NCBI RefSeq assembly: GCF_024362805.1
Contig: NZ_CP093299.1
Coordinates: 2,946,001 to 3,010,000 of the forward strand
Direction: 5' to 3'
Source of the DNA: Salipaludibacillus sp. LMS25
GTDB taxonomy: Bacteria > Bacillota > Bacilli > Bacillales > Salisediminibacteriaceae
Length of the DNA: 64,000 bases
Shown here: positions 54,655 through 63,971 of the stretch, one piece after another
How positions within the stretch are numbered: the stretch's first letter is position 1
How the letters are laid out: the number at the start of each line of letters is the position of its first letter
Program-made: the position numbers and the translations under genes
The notes under the pieces: generated by a model
Databases searched by the model: none
Told to the model about the DNA's origin: nothing
Seen by the model: the letters and a program-made list of their open reading frames with translations, nothing else

Positions 54655-56913
54655 GTGTTAAATGAGTTTGCTTTACACGATGTGACGATTACTGACGGAC
54701 CTATAAAAAAAGCGATGGCTCTCAATGAAGCTTATTTACTTGAATTGGAGCCTGACCGCCTTCTGTCTCGGTATCGAGAATATGCTGGTCTAAAACCGAA
54801 AGCCCCTAATTATAAAGGTTGGGAGGACATGGGTATTTCAGGGCATACACTTGGCCATTATTTATCTGCTTGTGCCATGATGTGGGCGGCTACAGGGAAT
54901 AAAGACATTAAGGAACGTGTGACGTATATAGTAGATGAATTAGCATTATGTCAAAAAAGTGATGGAGACGGCTTTATATCTGGTATTCCACGGGGGAAGG
55001 AGATTTTTGAGGAAGTGAGAGCGGGAAAAATAACGTCTCAGGGCTTTGATCTTAATGGTGGTTGGGTCCCCCTTTATTCACTGCATAAAGTATTTGCAGG
55101 ACTTCGAGATGCCTATTATTACGCCGACAATAAAAAAGCATTGGACGTCGAGAAAAAGCTAGGTGAGTGGCTCGCACGAATCGTTCACCCGCTAAATGAG
55201 GCGCAATTGACGGCGTTATTGAGATGTGAATACGGAGGTATGAACGAAGTTCTCGTTGACTTAGCAGTAGATACAAAGGATGACACCTTTTTAGCGTTAG
55301 CTGATAAATTTTATCACAAGCACATTCTTGATCCTTTAAAGGAAAAGAAAGATACATTAGCCGGGAACCATGCGAACACACAAATACCGAAAGTGATTGG
55401 TTTGGCTAAAAAATATGAAGCCACAGGTGACGAGGATTCACGGGGTATTGCTGAGTTTTTTTGGGAACGAGTCGTGAACCATCATTCGTATGTTATCGGT
55501 GGTCATAGCTATGCAGAACATTTCGGAGAACCAGATAAGCTGAATTCAAGGCTGGGAGCGACCACATGCGAAACGTGTAATACGTACAACATGCTAAAGC
55601 TCACACGGCATACGTTTAAATGGAACCAGTTGGCTGAAGAGGGTGATTATTATGAACGGGCATTGTTTAATCATATTTTAGCTTCTCAGCACCCGGAAGA
55701 TGGTCGTGTTAATTATTTTTTGTCGTTAGATATGGGTGGACAGAAAGATTATCGATCAAAGTTTGAAGAATTTTCATGCTGTGTAGGGACAGGAATGGAG
55801 AATCATGCAAGCTATGGTAAAGGGATTTATTATTATAGTGAAAAGTCACTTTTTATTACACAGTATCTTCCTTCCGCGTTAAAGTGGCAAGAGCAAGGGG
55901 TGGAAGTGATTCAAAACACAGCTTACCCTGACGACGAACACATTAATGTAGAATTTCACACTGATCAACCAATTAAACTAGCTGTCAATTTACGGGTACC
56001 CTACTGGGTTGAAAAAGGTGTTGAAGTAACGATAAATGGGACCTACATGAAAGTAAATGACACCCCATCACAGTTCATTACGATTGAGCGCGTTTGGTCT
56101 CAGGGGGATACAATCGATTTGACGTTGCCTATGTCTCTAAGAATTGAAACGATGCCGGATAACGCCAATCGCGTCGCCTTCATGTATGGACCGCTCGTTT
56201 TAGCAGGAGAAGTTGGACGTGACGAAAGATCTAAATCTGGTGACGCGTTAAGTGGTGTGTTTCCTGTTCCTGTCTTAATCAGTGAACGAGATCATGTATT
56301 ACACCATTTTCATAAAGAAGAACACTCGTTTCTGTGGAAAATGGAGGGACTTGGATATCCTTATGATGTTCAACTTATACCGTTTTACCAAATGCACGAC
56401 CGCCAATATAGCGTATATTGGGATGTCTTTTCAAAAGAAGACTGGCAAAAAGCTCAGAACGAATACAAAGTGGCTTTGGAACAGCAGCGGTTAGAACAAG
56501 AGAGAACAGTGGATGTTGTTCAGCCGGGGGAGATGCAGCCAGAAAGAGACCATCATTTTAAAGGTGAACACGTCACTCATGGTTCCGTATTTAACCGTGC
56601 TTATCGTAGTACATGGAAAAATGGCTGGTTCTCGTTCGAATTAGCCGTGTTCCCGGCCATGGAGATGGCGCTTGTCATTACTTATCCGCTTGAAAGCGAC
56701 GTCACGATTGGGTTTGATATTTTAGTTGATGAACAGTGTATCACACATGATCTCATAAGGTCCGACGACTTAAATCAATTCAACTATTCAACATACCTTC
56801 TCCCTTATGAACTGTCAAAAGGAAAAGGGAACGTCACCATTACGTTTAAGTCGCGTGACGAACATCGCGTGGCGAAAGTGGCTGGGATAAGGACAATTAA
56901 ACGCCATTATTAG
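54655..56913 (+). CDS. GH127 beta-L-arabinofuranosidase
   Basis: 752 residues from GTG 54655, with AGGGAG 8 nt upstream. No signal peptide, so it acts in the cytoplasm on imported arabinose-containing oligosaccharides. Matches GH127 (HypBA1 type): MGISGHTLGHYLSACAMMWA, GIPRGKEIFE, DLNGGWVPLYSLHKVFAGLR, HANTQIPKVIG, and the zinc/catalytic cluster E306, C308 (CETCNTYNMLKL), C375, C376 (SCCVGTGMEN), corresponding to the Glu-Cys-Cys-Cys site of the family. C-terminal beta-sandwich domains follow. Paired with the AraC regulator; no transporter gene is adjacent. Confidence 0.92.
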   Translation: MLNEFALHDVTITDGPIKKAMALNEAYLLELEPDRLLSRYREYAGLKPKAPNYKGWEDMGISGHTLGHYLSACAMMWAATGNKDIKERVTYIVDELALCQKSDGDGFISGIPRGKEIFEEVRAGKITSQGFDLNGGWVPLYSLHKVFAGLRDAYYYADNKKALDVEKKLGEWLARIVHPLNEAQLTALLRCEYGGMNEVLVDLAVDTKDDTFLALADKFYHKHILDPLKEKKDTLAGNHANTQIPKVIGLAKKYEATGDEDSRGIAEFFWERVVNHHSYVIGGHSYAEHFGEPDKLNSRLGATTCETCNTYNMLKLTRHTFKWNQLAEEGDYYERALFNHILASQHPEDGRVNYFLSLDMGGQKDYRSKFEEFSCCVGTGMENHASYGKGIYYYSEKSLFITQYLPSALKWQEQGVEVIQNTAYPDDEHINVEFHTDQPIKLAVNLRVPYWVEKGVEVTINGTYMKVNDTPSQFITIERVWSQGDTIDLTLPMSLRIETMPDNANRVAFMYGPLVLAGEVGRDERSKSGDALSGVFPVPVLISERDHVLHHFHKEEHSFLWKMEGLGYPYDVQLIPFYQMHDRQYSVYWDVFSKEDWQKAQNEYKVALEQQRLEQERTVDVVQPGEMQPERDHHFKGEHVTHGSVFNRAYRSTWKNGWFSFELAVFPAMEMALVITYPLESDVTIGFDILVDEQCITHDLIRSDDLNQFNYSTYLLPYELSKGKGNVTITFKSRDEHRVAKVAGIRTIKRHY

Positions 56914-56957
56914 ACTGTCGCCTGTCTATCATCTTTGCGGATAGACAGGCGACAGTC
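56913..56957 (+). terminator. Long hairpin after the GH127 gene
   Basis: Perfect 18-bp arms, GACTGTCGCCTGTCTATC (56913-56930) and its complement (56940-56957), starting at the last base of the stop codon. No U-tract; termination or mRNA 3'-end protection. Confidence 0.75.
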
Positions 56958-57018
56958 GTATGTAACTAAATTGGTCTTTGTTGAAGTCGTATTTAGGGGT
57001 TGCTTAACAACATCCCTT

Positions 57019-58524
57019 TTAATGAGTTTTCATCTGACAGTCTCGTTTATCTGACGTGAGTGATCCGATCGTTGTCATAAGCAAGAAAAAATGAAGAGCC
57101 CTTAAGGCCTTCGACAAGTTAAGATTTAACACTTGCAGGGCGATAATAGATTCACTTGTCTCTTTTAGACGTGCTCGAATAAGCCCTAAACCATAAGTGC
57201 GTTTGGCTTCTCCGAATTTGCCCTCAATGGCATTTCGCTCACGTGCATCCTGGTAGGCGACTCGTTTTTGTTCTTTATTTTCTTTTTTCGAGGGTCTTCC
57301 TAGCTTTGGACCGCTAAGGCGAATCCCTTCTCGCTTGCAATAAGCACGATTTTCACGTGTCAGATAAATCCGATCTGCTAAAACAGCTTCTGGATAATAC
57401 CCAAAGCGGTTTTTGTACGACGCTATCGCTCTTTTCAAATCTGTCCCTTCGTGGTAGGCATCCCACCTTACGTTATCTAGGAATGCCCAGCCATCCCTCA
57501 TAACGAGTGACAGTTTCGCACCAAATTCAACGTTTGTGTGTGCTTTTCCTCGAACAATCGGTCGTACATGCGGTTGTGAGATACTCACGATTCTGTCATC
57601 AATTCGATGAGATTTTGACGTGTACATCTGCTTTTGTTGTCGGTAAACGGCTTGAATCACTAAGAGATCACGATACTGACGACGACTTAAAGCTGAAAGC
57701 CCAACCTGATCTACCAAGTTTGTCACATGCTTTAGATCACGTTTGACGTAGTTGAGTTGCTTTCTAATTCCCTTTCTCAGCTTACGTTTGGACGGCTTCT
57801 TCTGCTTAGTCAAACTCACATACTCTTTACGGGCTTTTTGACGGTATGTTCTTGGTTTCTTTTGACTACCACCAAGGGAGTCATGAAGGGTATCAATCAT
57901 GCCTTCTAATTTTTCACGGCTCTTGTTCAAAAGAGTCACGTCAGTCGGATAGGTGATATCAGCTGGGGCACATGTCGCATCAATGAGCAGCTTTCCTTGA
58001 TGATAACGTGGTTCCTCAGACTTATCCGGCTGATCTGGTTTAGATACGGAGGACTTTGAAGCACCACCTGAGCCATGATGAGAGTCGTCATCATCAGAAT
58101 CAGCCTCTTTAGAAGAGCCACGGGCTTCTTCTACCACCCATTCATTTACTTGGTTCAAGATGTCACGGGTAATACGCTTTCTAAAATGAGTCATCGAGGA
58201 GGCATGAAAGGGTGGGTCTTCTTGATAGTCTGGCAAGCCTAGAAAGTACTGAAGATACGGATTCTCAGTCACCTGCTCCACCGTTTCACGGTCACTCGTC
58301 CCTAACCTTTCTTTAATGATAAGGGCACCAAGAGCCAGCCGAACCGAGTAAGCGTGCGCACCTTGAGTGAGGTCTTTCAAGTGATGTTTATACTGGTCTT
58401 CTACTTTCCACCATGGAATAAGGTTCGCCAGTTTTACCCACCGGTTATGTTTATTTAACTTGCCGCCAAATGGCAGAAAAAAATCGTCAGGTAACAACAT
58501 GTGATGTTCTGAATGATTGTACAT
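57019..58524 (-). CDS. IS5-superfamily DDE transposase
   Basis: 501 residues, looks intact. HHMLLPDDFFLPFGGKLNKH at the start, FHASSMTHFRKR, then after an acidic low-complexity insert (EADSDDDDSHHGSGG) the catalytic region GKLLIDATCAPADITYPTD (first Asp), VLADRIYLTRENRAYCKREG (second Asp) and RNAIEGKFGEAKRTYGLG (Glu). TGGAGGTCGAG lies upstream of the ATG. I could not find convincing terminal inverted repeats; a similar word, GTATTTAGGGGTTGCTTA near 56990 and CTATTTAGCGTTGCTTA near 58648, is in direct, not inverted, orientation. Confidence 0.85.
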   Translation of the reverse strand: MYNHSEHHMLLPDDFFLPFGGKLNKHNRWVKLANLIPWWKVEDQYKHHLKDLTQGAHAYSVRLALGALIIKERLGTSDRETVEQVTENPYLQYFLGLPDYQEDPPFHASSMTHFRKRITRDILNQVNEWVVEEARGSSKEADSDDDDSHHGSGGASKSSVSKPDQPDKSEEPRYHQGKLLIDATCAPADITYPTDVTLLNKSREKLEGMIDTLHDSLGGSQKKPRTYRQKARKEYVSLTKQKKPSKRKLRKGIRKQLNYVKRDLKHVTNLVDQVGLSALSRRQYRDLLVIQAVYRQQKQMYTSKSHRIDDRIVSISQPHVRPIVRGKAHTNVEFGAKLSLVMRDGWAFLDNVRWDAYHEGTDLKRAIASYKNRFGYYPEAVLADRIYLTRENRAYCKREGIRLSGPKLGRPSKKENKEQKRVAYQDARERNAIEGKFGEAKRTYGLGLIRARLKETSESIIALQVLNLNLSKALRALHFFLLMTTIGSLTSDKRDCQMKTH

Positions 58525-58662
58525 GTTTTCTCGACCTCCACATGCAAGGTTTTTTTATAACAGTCTACGTTTTTCCTTGCACCTTACTTCGACATAAATG
58601 CCCAGAATCCTTGTGAAATCTTACTTTTAAAGTTATTCAGCAGTGCCTATTTAGCGTTGCTT

Positions 58663-58742
58663 ACTTACCTTTTACAGAGAAGGTAAAAGGTAAGTAAAGC
58701 AAACCACCTGTTATGGGATTAACAGGCGGTTTGCTTTAAGAG
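58663..58742. terminator. Two consecutive strong hairpins
   Basis: First: perfect 13-bp arms ACTTACCTTTTAC (58663-58675) and its complement (58683-58695). Second: GCAAACC-A-CCTGTTA with TAACAGG-C-GGTTTGC (about 58699-58737), flanked by A-rich and T-rich runs, a bidirectional terminator form. They shield the transposase region from the right. Confidence 0.7.
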
Positions 58743-59023
58743 GAGTAGAAGGCATCTACACATACGCAGGAAAATTTCCTAAGAGAAAGAAAGTTTCCTA
58801 TGGTAAACATTATAATTTTAAAACTAATTCTTGTCAACTAATTAAGTGAAAAATAGGTAAAATATGTTGTGCTGTTTTATTTGATAGTTTCATGTTTACT
58901 GGTGGATGAAAATGATGAATGGGATTAGCTCAAAGAAAAAGTGTCATATAATCACCATGTAAATGGTAAAAGATGCTAAGATGTTAAATGTAACGTATTC
59001 AAAATTATAATAGGGAGGCTCAA

Positions 59024-59240
59024 ATGATTATAGGCTTGTACGAAGCACTTACCTGTGAGGATTTGATTTAGAAAGGTCAATCGCATTTTACGAGAAGCTA
59101 GGCTTACAATTTGCCCATAAAGCCGGGAAAAACTCGTTTTCTTATGGATAGAAACAGGTAAGAGTTGACTAGATTTATCTCTTAGGGGCAGTAAAATTCC
59201 CACTGATTGAAGTTTAGCTTTATGGGGAACGGAGCAAGTG
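59024..59240 (+). pseudogene. VOC-family gene relic interrupted by element A8
   Basis: ATG 59024 gives MIIGLYEA, then, with frame changes, LPV, LERSIAFYEKLGLQFAHKAG and SFSYG...ETGKS. Element A8 (59174-59223) follows; removing it and one TTTAT gives ...LDLWGTEQV, the LxLWGTEQV-type end common in VOC dioxygenase-fold proteins. Frameshifts and stops show the gene was inactive or decayed in addition to the insertion. Confidence 0.75.
59174..59223 (+). repeat. Dispersed element A, copy A8 (large deletion, inside VOC relic)
   Basis: 50 bp bounded by TTTAT at 59174-59178 and 59219-59223. Left part CTCTTAGGGGCAGTAAAA is joined to CCCACTGATTGAAGTTTAGC, with loss of the middle. Confidence 0.88.
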
Positions 59241-59264
59241 ACTATAATTTAGAGAGGAGACGAC

Positions 59265-60158
59265 ATGTCAATGTCAGTGAACGTTTATCATTACGATGTT
59301 TTCAGCAGCGAACCGGGAAAAGGAAATCCAGCAGGTGTCGTATTAAATGGAGATGATTATTCGGAAGAAGCAATGCAAGTGATCGCCAATCAAGTTGGTT
59401 TTAATGAAACAACCTTTGTTTGTCATTCCGCAACGGCTGATGTGCGATTACGTTATTTTACCCCGGGGCATGAAATGTCACTATGCGGCCATGGGACAAT
59501 GGGGGCAATCTTTGCATTATTCGACCGAGGTCTGATGGTGGAAAAGCGAGATTTAACGATCGAAACGAAAGCAGGGAAGCTAGTAGTTCAACATCAAGAG
59601 AATGGGGCCTTAATGATGGAACAAGCCCCACCCCAGTTTAAGCCTTTCACAGGGTCAAAACAAGCGCTAGTGAAGGCATTAGCCATCACAGAAGATGACC
59701 TTTTAGAAGACTTACCTATTGCATATGGAAGTACTGGAACATGGACCTTACTTGTACCTGTGAAAAATTTAGACGTGTGTCAGCGAATGCGCCCACATAA
59801 TGAGGCATTTCCTCGTATATTAAAGGAGATACCGAAAGCATCTGTTCACCCTTTTTGTCTAGGAGGCTATGATGGAAAAGTTCACATGCATGCTCGGCAC
59901 TTTTCTTCACCTTTTTCAAGTACGGTAGAAGATGCTGTCACAGGAACAGCTTCTGGCGTGATGGGAGCATACTATGCAACATATATTAAACCGAACACAG
60001 CCCTTCCGTTGAATGTGATTGTGGAGCAAGGCAACGAAATAGGTAAAGACGGGCGTGTTCACGTGCAAGTGTTGAAAAAGGAAGGTGACAGCTTAGGAGT
60101 GACAATTTCCGGGTGTGGGGTATTTGTGAAAACACTCGAAGTAGCATATGAAGCATAA
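59265..60158 (+). CDS. PhzF-family isomerase-like protein
   Basis: 297 residues with the diaminopimelate-epimerase-like fold in two halves. VYHYDVFSSEPGKGNPAGVV at the start, GFNETTFV with the family Glu, RYFTPGHEMSLCGHGTMGAI, and in the second half HARHFSSPFSSTVEDAVTGT-AS. True substrate unknown in most members outside phenazine pathways. GAGAGGAGA precedes the ATG. The NUDIX gene follows by 53 bp and may be cotranscribed. Confidence 0.88.
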   Translation: MSMSVNVYHYDVFSSEPGKGNPAGVVLNGDDYSEEAMQVIANQVGFNETTFVCHSATADVRLRYFTPGHEMSLCGHGTMGAIFALFDRGLMVEKRDLTIETKAGKLVVQHQENGALMMEQAPPQFKPFTGSKQALVKALAITEDDLLEDLPIAYGSTGTWTLLVPVKNLDVCQRMRPHNEAFPRILKEIPKASVHPFCLGGYDGKVHMHARHFSSPFSSTVEDAVTGTASGVMGAYYATYIKPNTALPLNVIVEQGNEIGKDGRVHVQVLKKEGDSLGVTISGCGVFVKTLEVAYEA

Positions 60159-60211
60159 CAAGGTGCGCTCTGCTAAAGTAAAGACTATCACATCATAAGG
60201 AGGGGGTAAAC

Positions 60212-60673
60212 GTGGATTATGTTAAAGCCCTACGCCAACAAGTGGGTAATAGACCGCTTATTCTAACAGGAGCCGCTGTAATTATAATGAACGAAAGAGA
60301 TGAAATGCTGCTTCAACATCGGATCGATGGTGGGTGGGGATTACCAGGTGGTTTAATGGAATTGGGTGAGACGATGGAACAGACAGCGAGGCGAGAAGTG
60401 GCAGAAGAAACAGGGCTTCAGCTAGGAAAACTTACTTTGTTAAACGTTTTTTCTGGTCCGGAGTTCTACTATAAGCTTGAAAATGGGGATGAGTTTTATG
60501 CCGTGTCCGTTATATTTGTGACGAACACATTTAGCGGTGAAGTGGTGATGGATGAGACCGAATCACGGGACTTACAATTTTTCAGCCTGGCACACCTACC
60601 GAAGGACGTGACACCCGAGTATCAACGGTATATTGATTATTTTCTAAAGCATCGACAAGACGTGGACTTGTAA
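60212..60673 (+). CDS. NUDIX hydrolase
   Basis: 153 residues. The Nudix box GGLMELGETMEQTARREVAE-ETGL (about 47-70) is complete. Hydrolyses a nucleoside diphosphate linked to an unknown group; the architecture resembles ADP-ribose or nucleotide-sugar pyrophosphatases but specificity is not readable. GTG start at 60212 after AGGAGGGGGT. Confidence 0.88.
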   Translation: MDYVKALRQQVGNRPLILTGAAVIIMNERDEMLLQHRIDGGWGLPGGLMELGETMEQTARREVAEETGLQLGKLTLLNVFSGPEFYYKLENGDEFYAVSVIFVTNTFSGEVVMDETESRDLQFFSLAHLPKDVTPEYQRYIDYFLKHRQDVDL

Positions 60674-60746
60674 TTTTCGTCTCTTGTCAGTCGTTCATTT
60701 TTCCAAAAACTTTTATTTCATAAGAAGATACACATGGGGGTTACAT

Positions 60747-60830
60747 ATGCAAATGCGCCACGTTGTCCCAAAAGATTTTCATATCATTTCTCCGCTCCTG
60801 AATGAATGGTGGGGTGGGATAAAACTTTGA
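60747..60830 (+). pseudogene. N-terminal stub of a GNAT acetyltransferase
   Basis: ATG 60747: MQMRHVVPKDFHIISPLLNE then WWGG and IKL-stop. This is the typical opening of a GNAT protein, cut off after 24 codons at GTGGGATAAAA, a word that resembles the end of element A (GTGGGATAAA). Probably truncated by an element-associated deletion. Confidence 0.5.
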
Positions 60831-60857
60831 GCTGCAAATAATCAAAAGAGGAGAGTC

Positions 60858-61838
60858 ATGATGATCGTAACAGACCCGTTGTACGGATCGTTTAACGTAG
60901 ACAAGGTGTTAGCTAATATGATTGAGAGTGAGCCAGTCCAAAGATTGAAAGGGATTCACCAAGGAGGGGCGAGTTACTTAGTAAACCGTGATTGGAATGT
61001 GACGAGATATGAGCATTCTTTAGGTACGATGCTGCTCGTTAAGTATCTAGGCGGTTCCCTAGAAGAACAAATAGCTGCGCTGTTACACGATGTCTCTCAC
61101 ACCGCCTTTTCCCATGTGATCGACGCTGTTTTCGAGCATGACCAAGAGGATTATCATGAAAAAATCTATGCCCAGGTGATTGAAAAGTCGGACTTACCGA
61201 TCATATTATCACAACACGGGTACGACTATAAGGAACTGCTTTTTGACCATGGCCAGTGGCAGTTACTTGAACAACCAGCCCCGACACTTTGTGCTGATAG
61301 AGTGGATTATACGTTACGTGATATGTATACATATGGTCATGTGAAGAAAGAGGATGTGACAAAGTTTATCGCCGATCTGACGGTGGTTGAAGGGGAAATA
61401 GCAGTGAAGACGGTGTCGTCGGCTGAGTGGTTTGTCAGCACTTATTTTAAAGAAGTCATTGGCTTTTTCATGCACCCTTTAAATGTATACGGATATGAAA
61501 CACTGGCAGTATTATTAAAAACGGCGCTCACCGCAAACATTCTGACGGAGGATGATTTTTTGGACGATGACGCCCGGGTGATGGCAAAGTTAACAGCCTC
61601 TTCAAACGTCGACATTCAAACACAATTAAGCAGGTTGCACCGGCATGTAACGGTCGTTGAAGATGGTGATGACTATACTTTTTATCGAAAAAATAAAGTG
61701 AGGCTCATTGATCCCCTCGTGTATACTGATGGGCGTCTGAAGCCTGTTTCTCACCTCTCTGAGAAGGCTAAAAGCATGATTAATCAGACTAAAGAAAAAG
61801 CGTTGGCAGGCTCGTATGTGAAAGTGATTGCTTATTGA
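60858..61838 (+). CDS. HD-domain phosphohydrolase
   Basis: 326 residues. Metal-binding His and Asp: RYEHSLGTMLLV (H), AALLHDVSHTAFSH (HD) and CADRVDYTLRDM (D), the arrangement of the dGTPase/SAMHD1-like HD family. Substrate probably a nucleotide but not proven. Two adjacent ATGs at 60858 and 60861 after AGAGGAGAGTC. Single-gene unit. Confidence 0.85.
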   Translation: MMIVTDPLYGSFNVDKVLANMIESEPVQRLKGIHQGGASYLVNRDWNVTRYEHSLGTMLLVKYLGGSLEEQIAALLHDVSHTAFSHVIDAVFEHDQEDYHEKIYAQVIEKSDLPIILSQHGYDYKELLFDHGQWQLLEQPAPTLCADRVDYTLRDMYTYGHVKKEDVTKFIADLTVVEGEIAVKTVSSAEWFVSTYFKEVIGFFMHPLNVYGYETLAVLLKTALTANILTEDDFLDDDARVMAKLTASSNVDIQTQLSRLHRHVTVVEDGDDYTFYRKNKVRLIDPLVYTDGRLKPVSHLSEKAKSMINQTKEKALAGSYVKVIAY

Positions 61839-62229
61839 TAAATGATAATTAGTATTAATTCGTAAAAGGGATAAGTAATTCAACTTTTGATCATCTGTAC
61901 ACTTTAATTTCTTTGACGTTCTGGTGTGCAATTTTCAATCTGTTCGGAAATTTATCAATTCGAGGAGGTTGCTGGAACATTTCTCCTATTAAACAGACAA
62001 AGAAGGCGGTTAGGACCGACTCCAATTAAATTTCATGCACGATTAAAGGCCATTTCTGAACTTAGTGATAACACTTCTTGTTCTGTCATACGGTGTGGCG
62101 TTGGTAGCGATCTAGAAAGGAGAGCTTTACAAAGAAAGTGTTTAAAAAATGCTTTACAGGGATAAACGACGCTTCTTTAACGGTAGCTCACCCTTTTTAG
62201 TCGCAATAGGTACTCTTTGCATTGCTACC
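61839..62229. other. Intergenic region, possible coding debris
   Basis: The plus-strand ORF 61926-62165 has no ribosome binding site; the stretch RRRLGPTPIKFHARLKAI looks vaguely like the C-terminal end of an IS3-type integrase but the evidence is thin. Otherwise nothing recognised. Confidence 0.25.
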
Positions 62230-62267
62230 ATCGTTAGCCTAACACGGTGGGTTTTCTCCCTAACGAT
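62230..62267 (-). terminator. Hairpin after the PRD regulator gene
   Basis: Arms ATCGTTAG (62230-62237) and CTAACGAT (62260-62267), 5 bp beyond the minus-strand stop at 62272. Confidence 0.5.
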
Positions 62268-62271
62268 AGAA

Positions 62272-63818
62272 TTACACATTGGCAAAGACGACATTTTTAA
62301 ATTCATTTAATGATGTGACATTCTTTAAGATTTCAATGATATTTGGATTGTCAAACATGGATAATAATGATTCATAAATCTTTAGAAAAATATCTTTATC
62401 ATGTTTGTTAATAGCTATTAATAATACAACATGGACGATATTTCCGTTCCACTTTATTCCACTCTTACTGATTATAATACCGATGTTTGTTTTTAAAGCA
62501 TTCATATGAACAGAGTGCGGTATGGCAATATTTCCAAACGCAGTAGAAGAAGCATCTTCTCGTTTATAGACGTCTTCTTTAAACGAATCAGGAATGAATT
62601 GTAGCGCTGCCATCTCATCGCACAACAAATCTATTGCTTGATTTTTAGAAATTTTATCTATTGTAAAAAATAGTTCTTTGCCAAAATAATCTTCAAAATT
62701 ACTATAAAGGGTGTCTCTTTTTTGATTCTGTTGAATTTCTAGTATTACTTTTTGAATTTTCTTTTTTTGATTTTCTATGTGGAATGGTGAGATAACTAAA
62801 TTCGGATAATAACTGTTCCTCTCATCATCTAATGTAGAAATAAGTAAATCAAAAGTGTAATTATCTAACTCAACATAATTAGATAAAATCTCGATAATTG
62901 TTATTTCATCTGAGAATTCAGAAATTAGTTCATTATAGATTTTAGTTTCCAAATTTAAATAGTTAGGACAAATAAGAACACATTTCAATTTGTCCGTGTC
63001 TGATTTTTGCCGATCAATTTCAGAACCAATATGAATTGCAATAAATGCTATTTCGTCTTGAGTAATGTCGATGTCATATATTTCTGATAATCTTAAAGAT
63101 ACAAATATGGCGATGTCAAATATAATTGGACAATCTCTTTTTAAAGTTGCTAGAAATGGATTTTTATTATATTTTTTTAAAGAAACTCGAGTTATTAATG
63201 ACTTTAAGTGGAGACCAAAAGGTACTATAAACGTTTCGTTGTGAAGGTTAATAGAGTAAACATCAGAAACTTCATCAATGATTTGATATATTGAATCTAA
63301 GTATTTAGGTCCAATAAATTTTTTGAATTTAATAAGATTTGAGTCAATATGATAGTTCACATTTGTTTTAAATAGAATATATATTTCGTTTCTTTCATGA
63401 ACATTAAGTTTAATTGAAAATACTTCCTCAATTCTCTTCGATAAATCACCAATCAAATCTAATTCATTATTATTTTCTGTTACTATATCTTGTACATTTG
63501 AAAGTGAATAGCCTTTTTTTACTCGGTCAATAATAATAAGGAAATGTAATAGTAAATTCATAGAAGAAAAATTATTTAAAGAGAACTCTTTCTTATTGAA
63601 AAATTGATTAATAATTTTAGAAATCTTTTCTATATGATTTTCATTAAATGACTCCTTTAAAATAGTCGTATCTAAAATTTTATTAGTTGTTTCTTCAAAA
63701 ATCACATTTGAGAGTAGAGTTCGTTTATCTTTTTCTGTGCCTAAAATACAAATATAGTCATTTTTTGTTGTGAATCGCAAATTATACTTTTTAAACGTTG
63801 TATTCATTTTAGATAGGT
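62272..63818 (-). pseudogene. PRD-containing PTS regulator (BglG/LicR/MtlR type), N-terminus removed
   Basis: The open frame from ATG 63807 is 511 residues. It begins in the linker that normally follows the DNA-binding domains (MNTTFKKYNLRFTTKNDYIC) and the frame reads on upstream as NNLSK to the element boundary near 63819, so the helix-turn-helix region, about 100 residues, is missing. Two PRD domains (about 70-175 and 180-280, with HERNEIYILF and DEIAFIAIHIGSEI), an EIIB-like segment (KLKCVLICPNYLN) and a C-terminal EIIA domain of mannitol/fructose type (AIPHSVHMNALKT with phosphorylatable His) remain. More AT-rich than its neighbours. Probably non-functional as a DNA-binding regulator. 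Confidence 0.75.
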
Positions 63819-63854
63819 TGTTTATGGCAAACTAATAATGTAGGTTATGGCAAT

Positions 63855-63890
63855 TAATTTATGCCGGCCCCGCGGGGCCGGCATAAATTA
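63855..63890. repeat. Perfect 36-bp GC-rich palindrome inside the IS end
   Basis: Arm TAATTTATGCCGGCCCCG followed at once by its exact reverse complement, no loop. It stands out against the AT-rich surroundings and would form a strong hairpin in any transcript entering the element from the left. Confidence 0.9.
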
Positions 63891-63971
63891 AAAAGAGCCA
63901 CTTGCCAACCTCTCAAAATAACTTTAAACTCCTCGTTGGACCAACAACGTTCGACAGGAGGCTATTAGGAG

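Noticed and set aside
56960..58760. Terminal inverted repeats for the IS5-type transposase
   Set aside because: The only similar words near both ends (TATTTAGGGGTTGCTTA and TATTTAGCGTTGCTTA) are direct, not inverted, so element boundaries are left undefined.
61926..62165. 79-residue plus-strand ORF with RRRLGPTPIKFHARL
   Set aside because: Weak resemblance to an integrase tail only, no ribosome binding site; described as intergenic.
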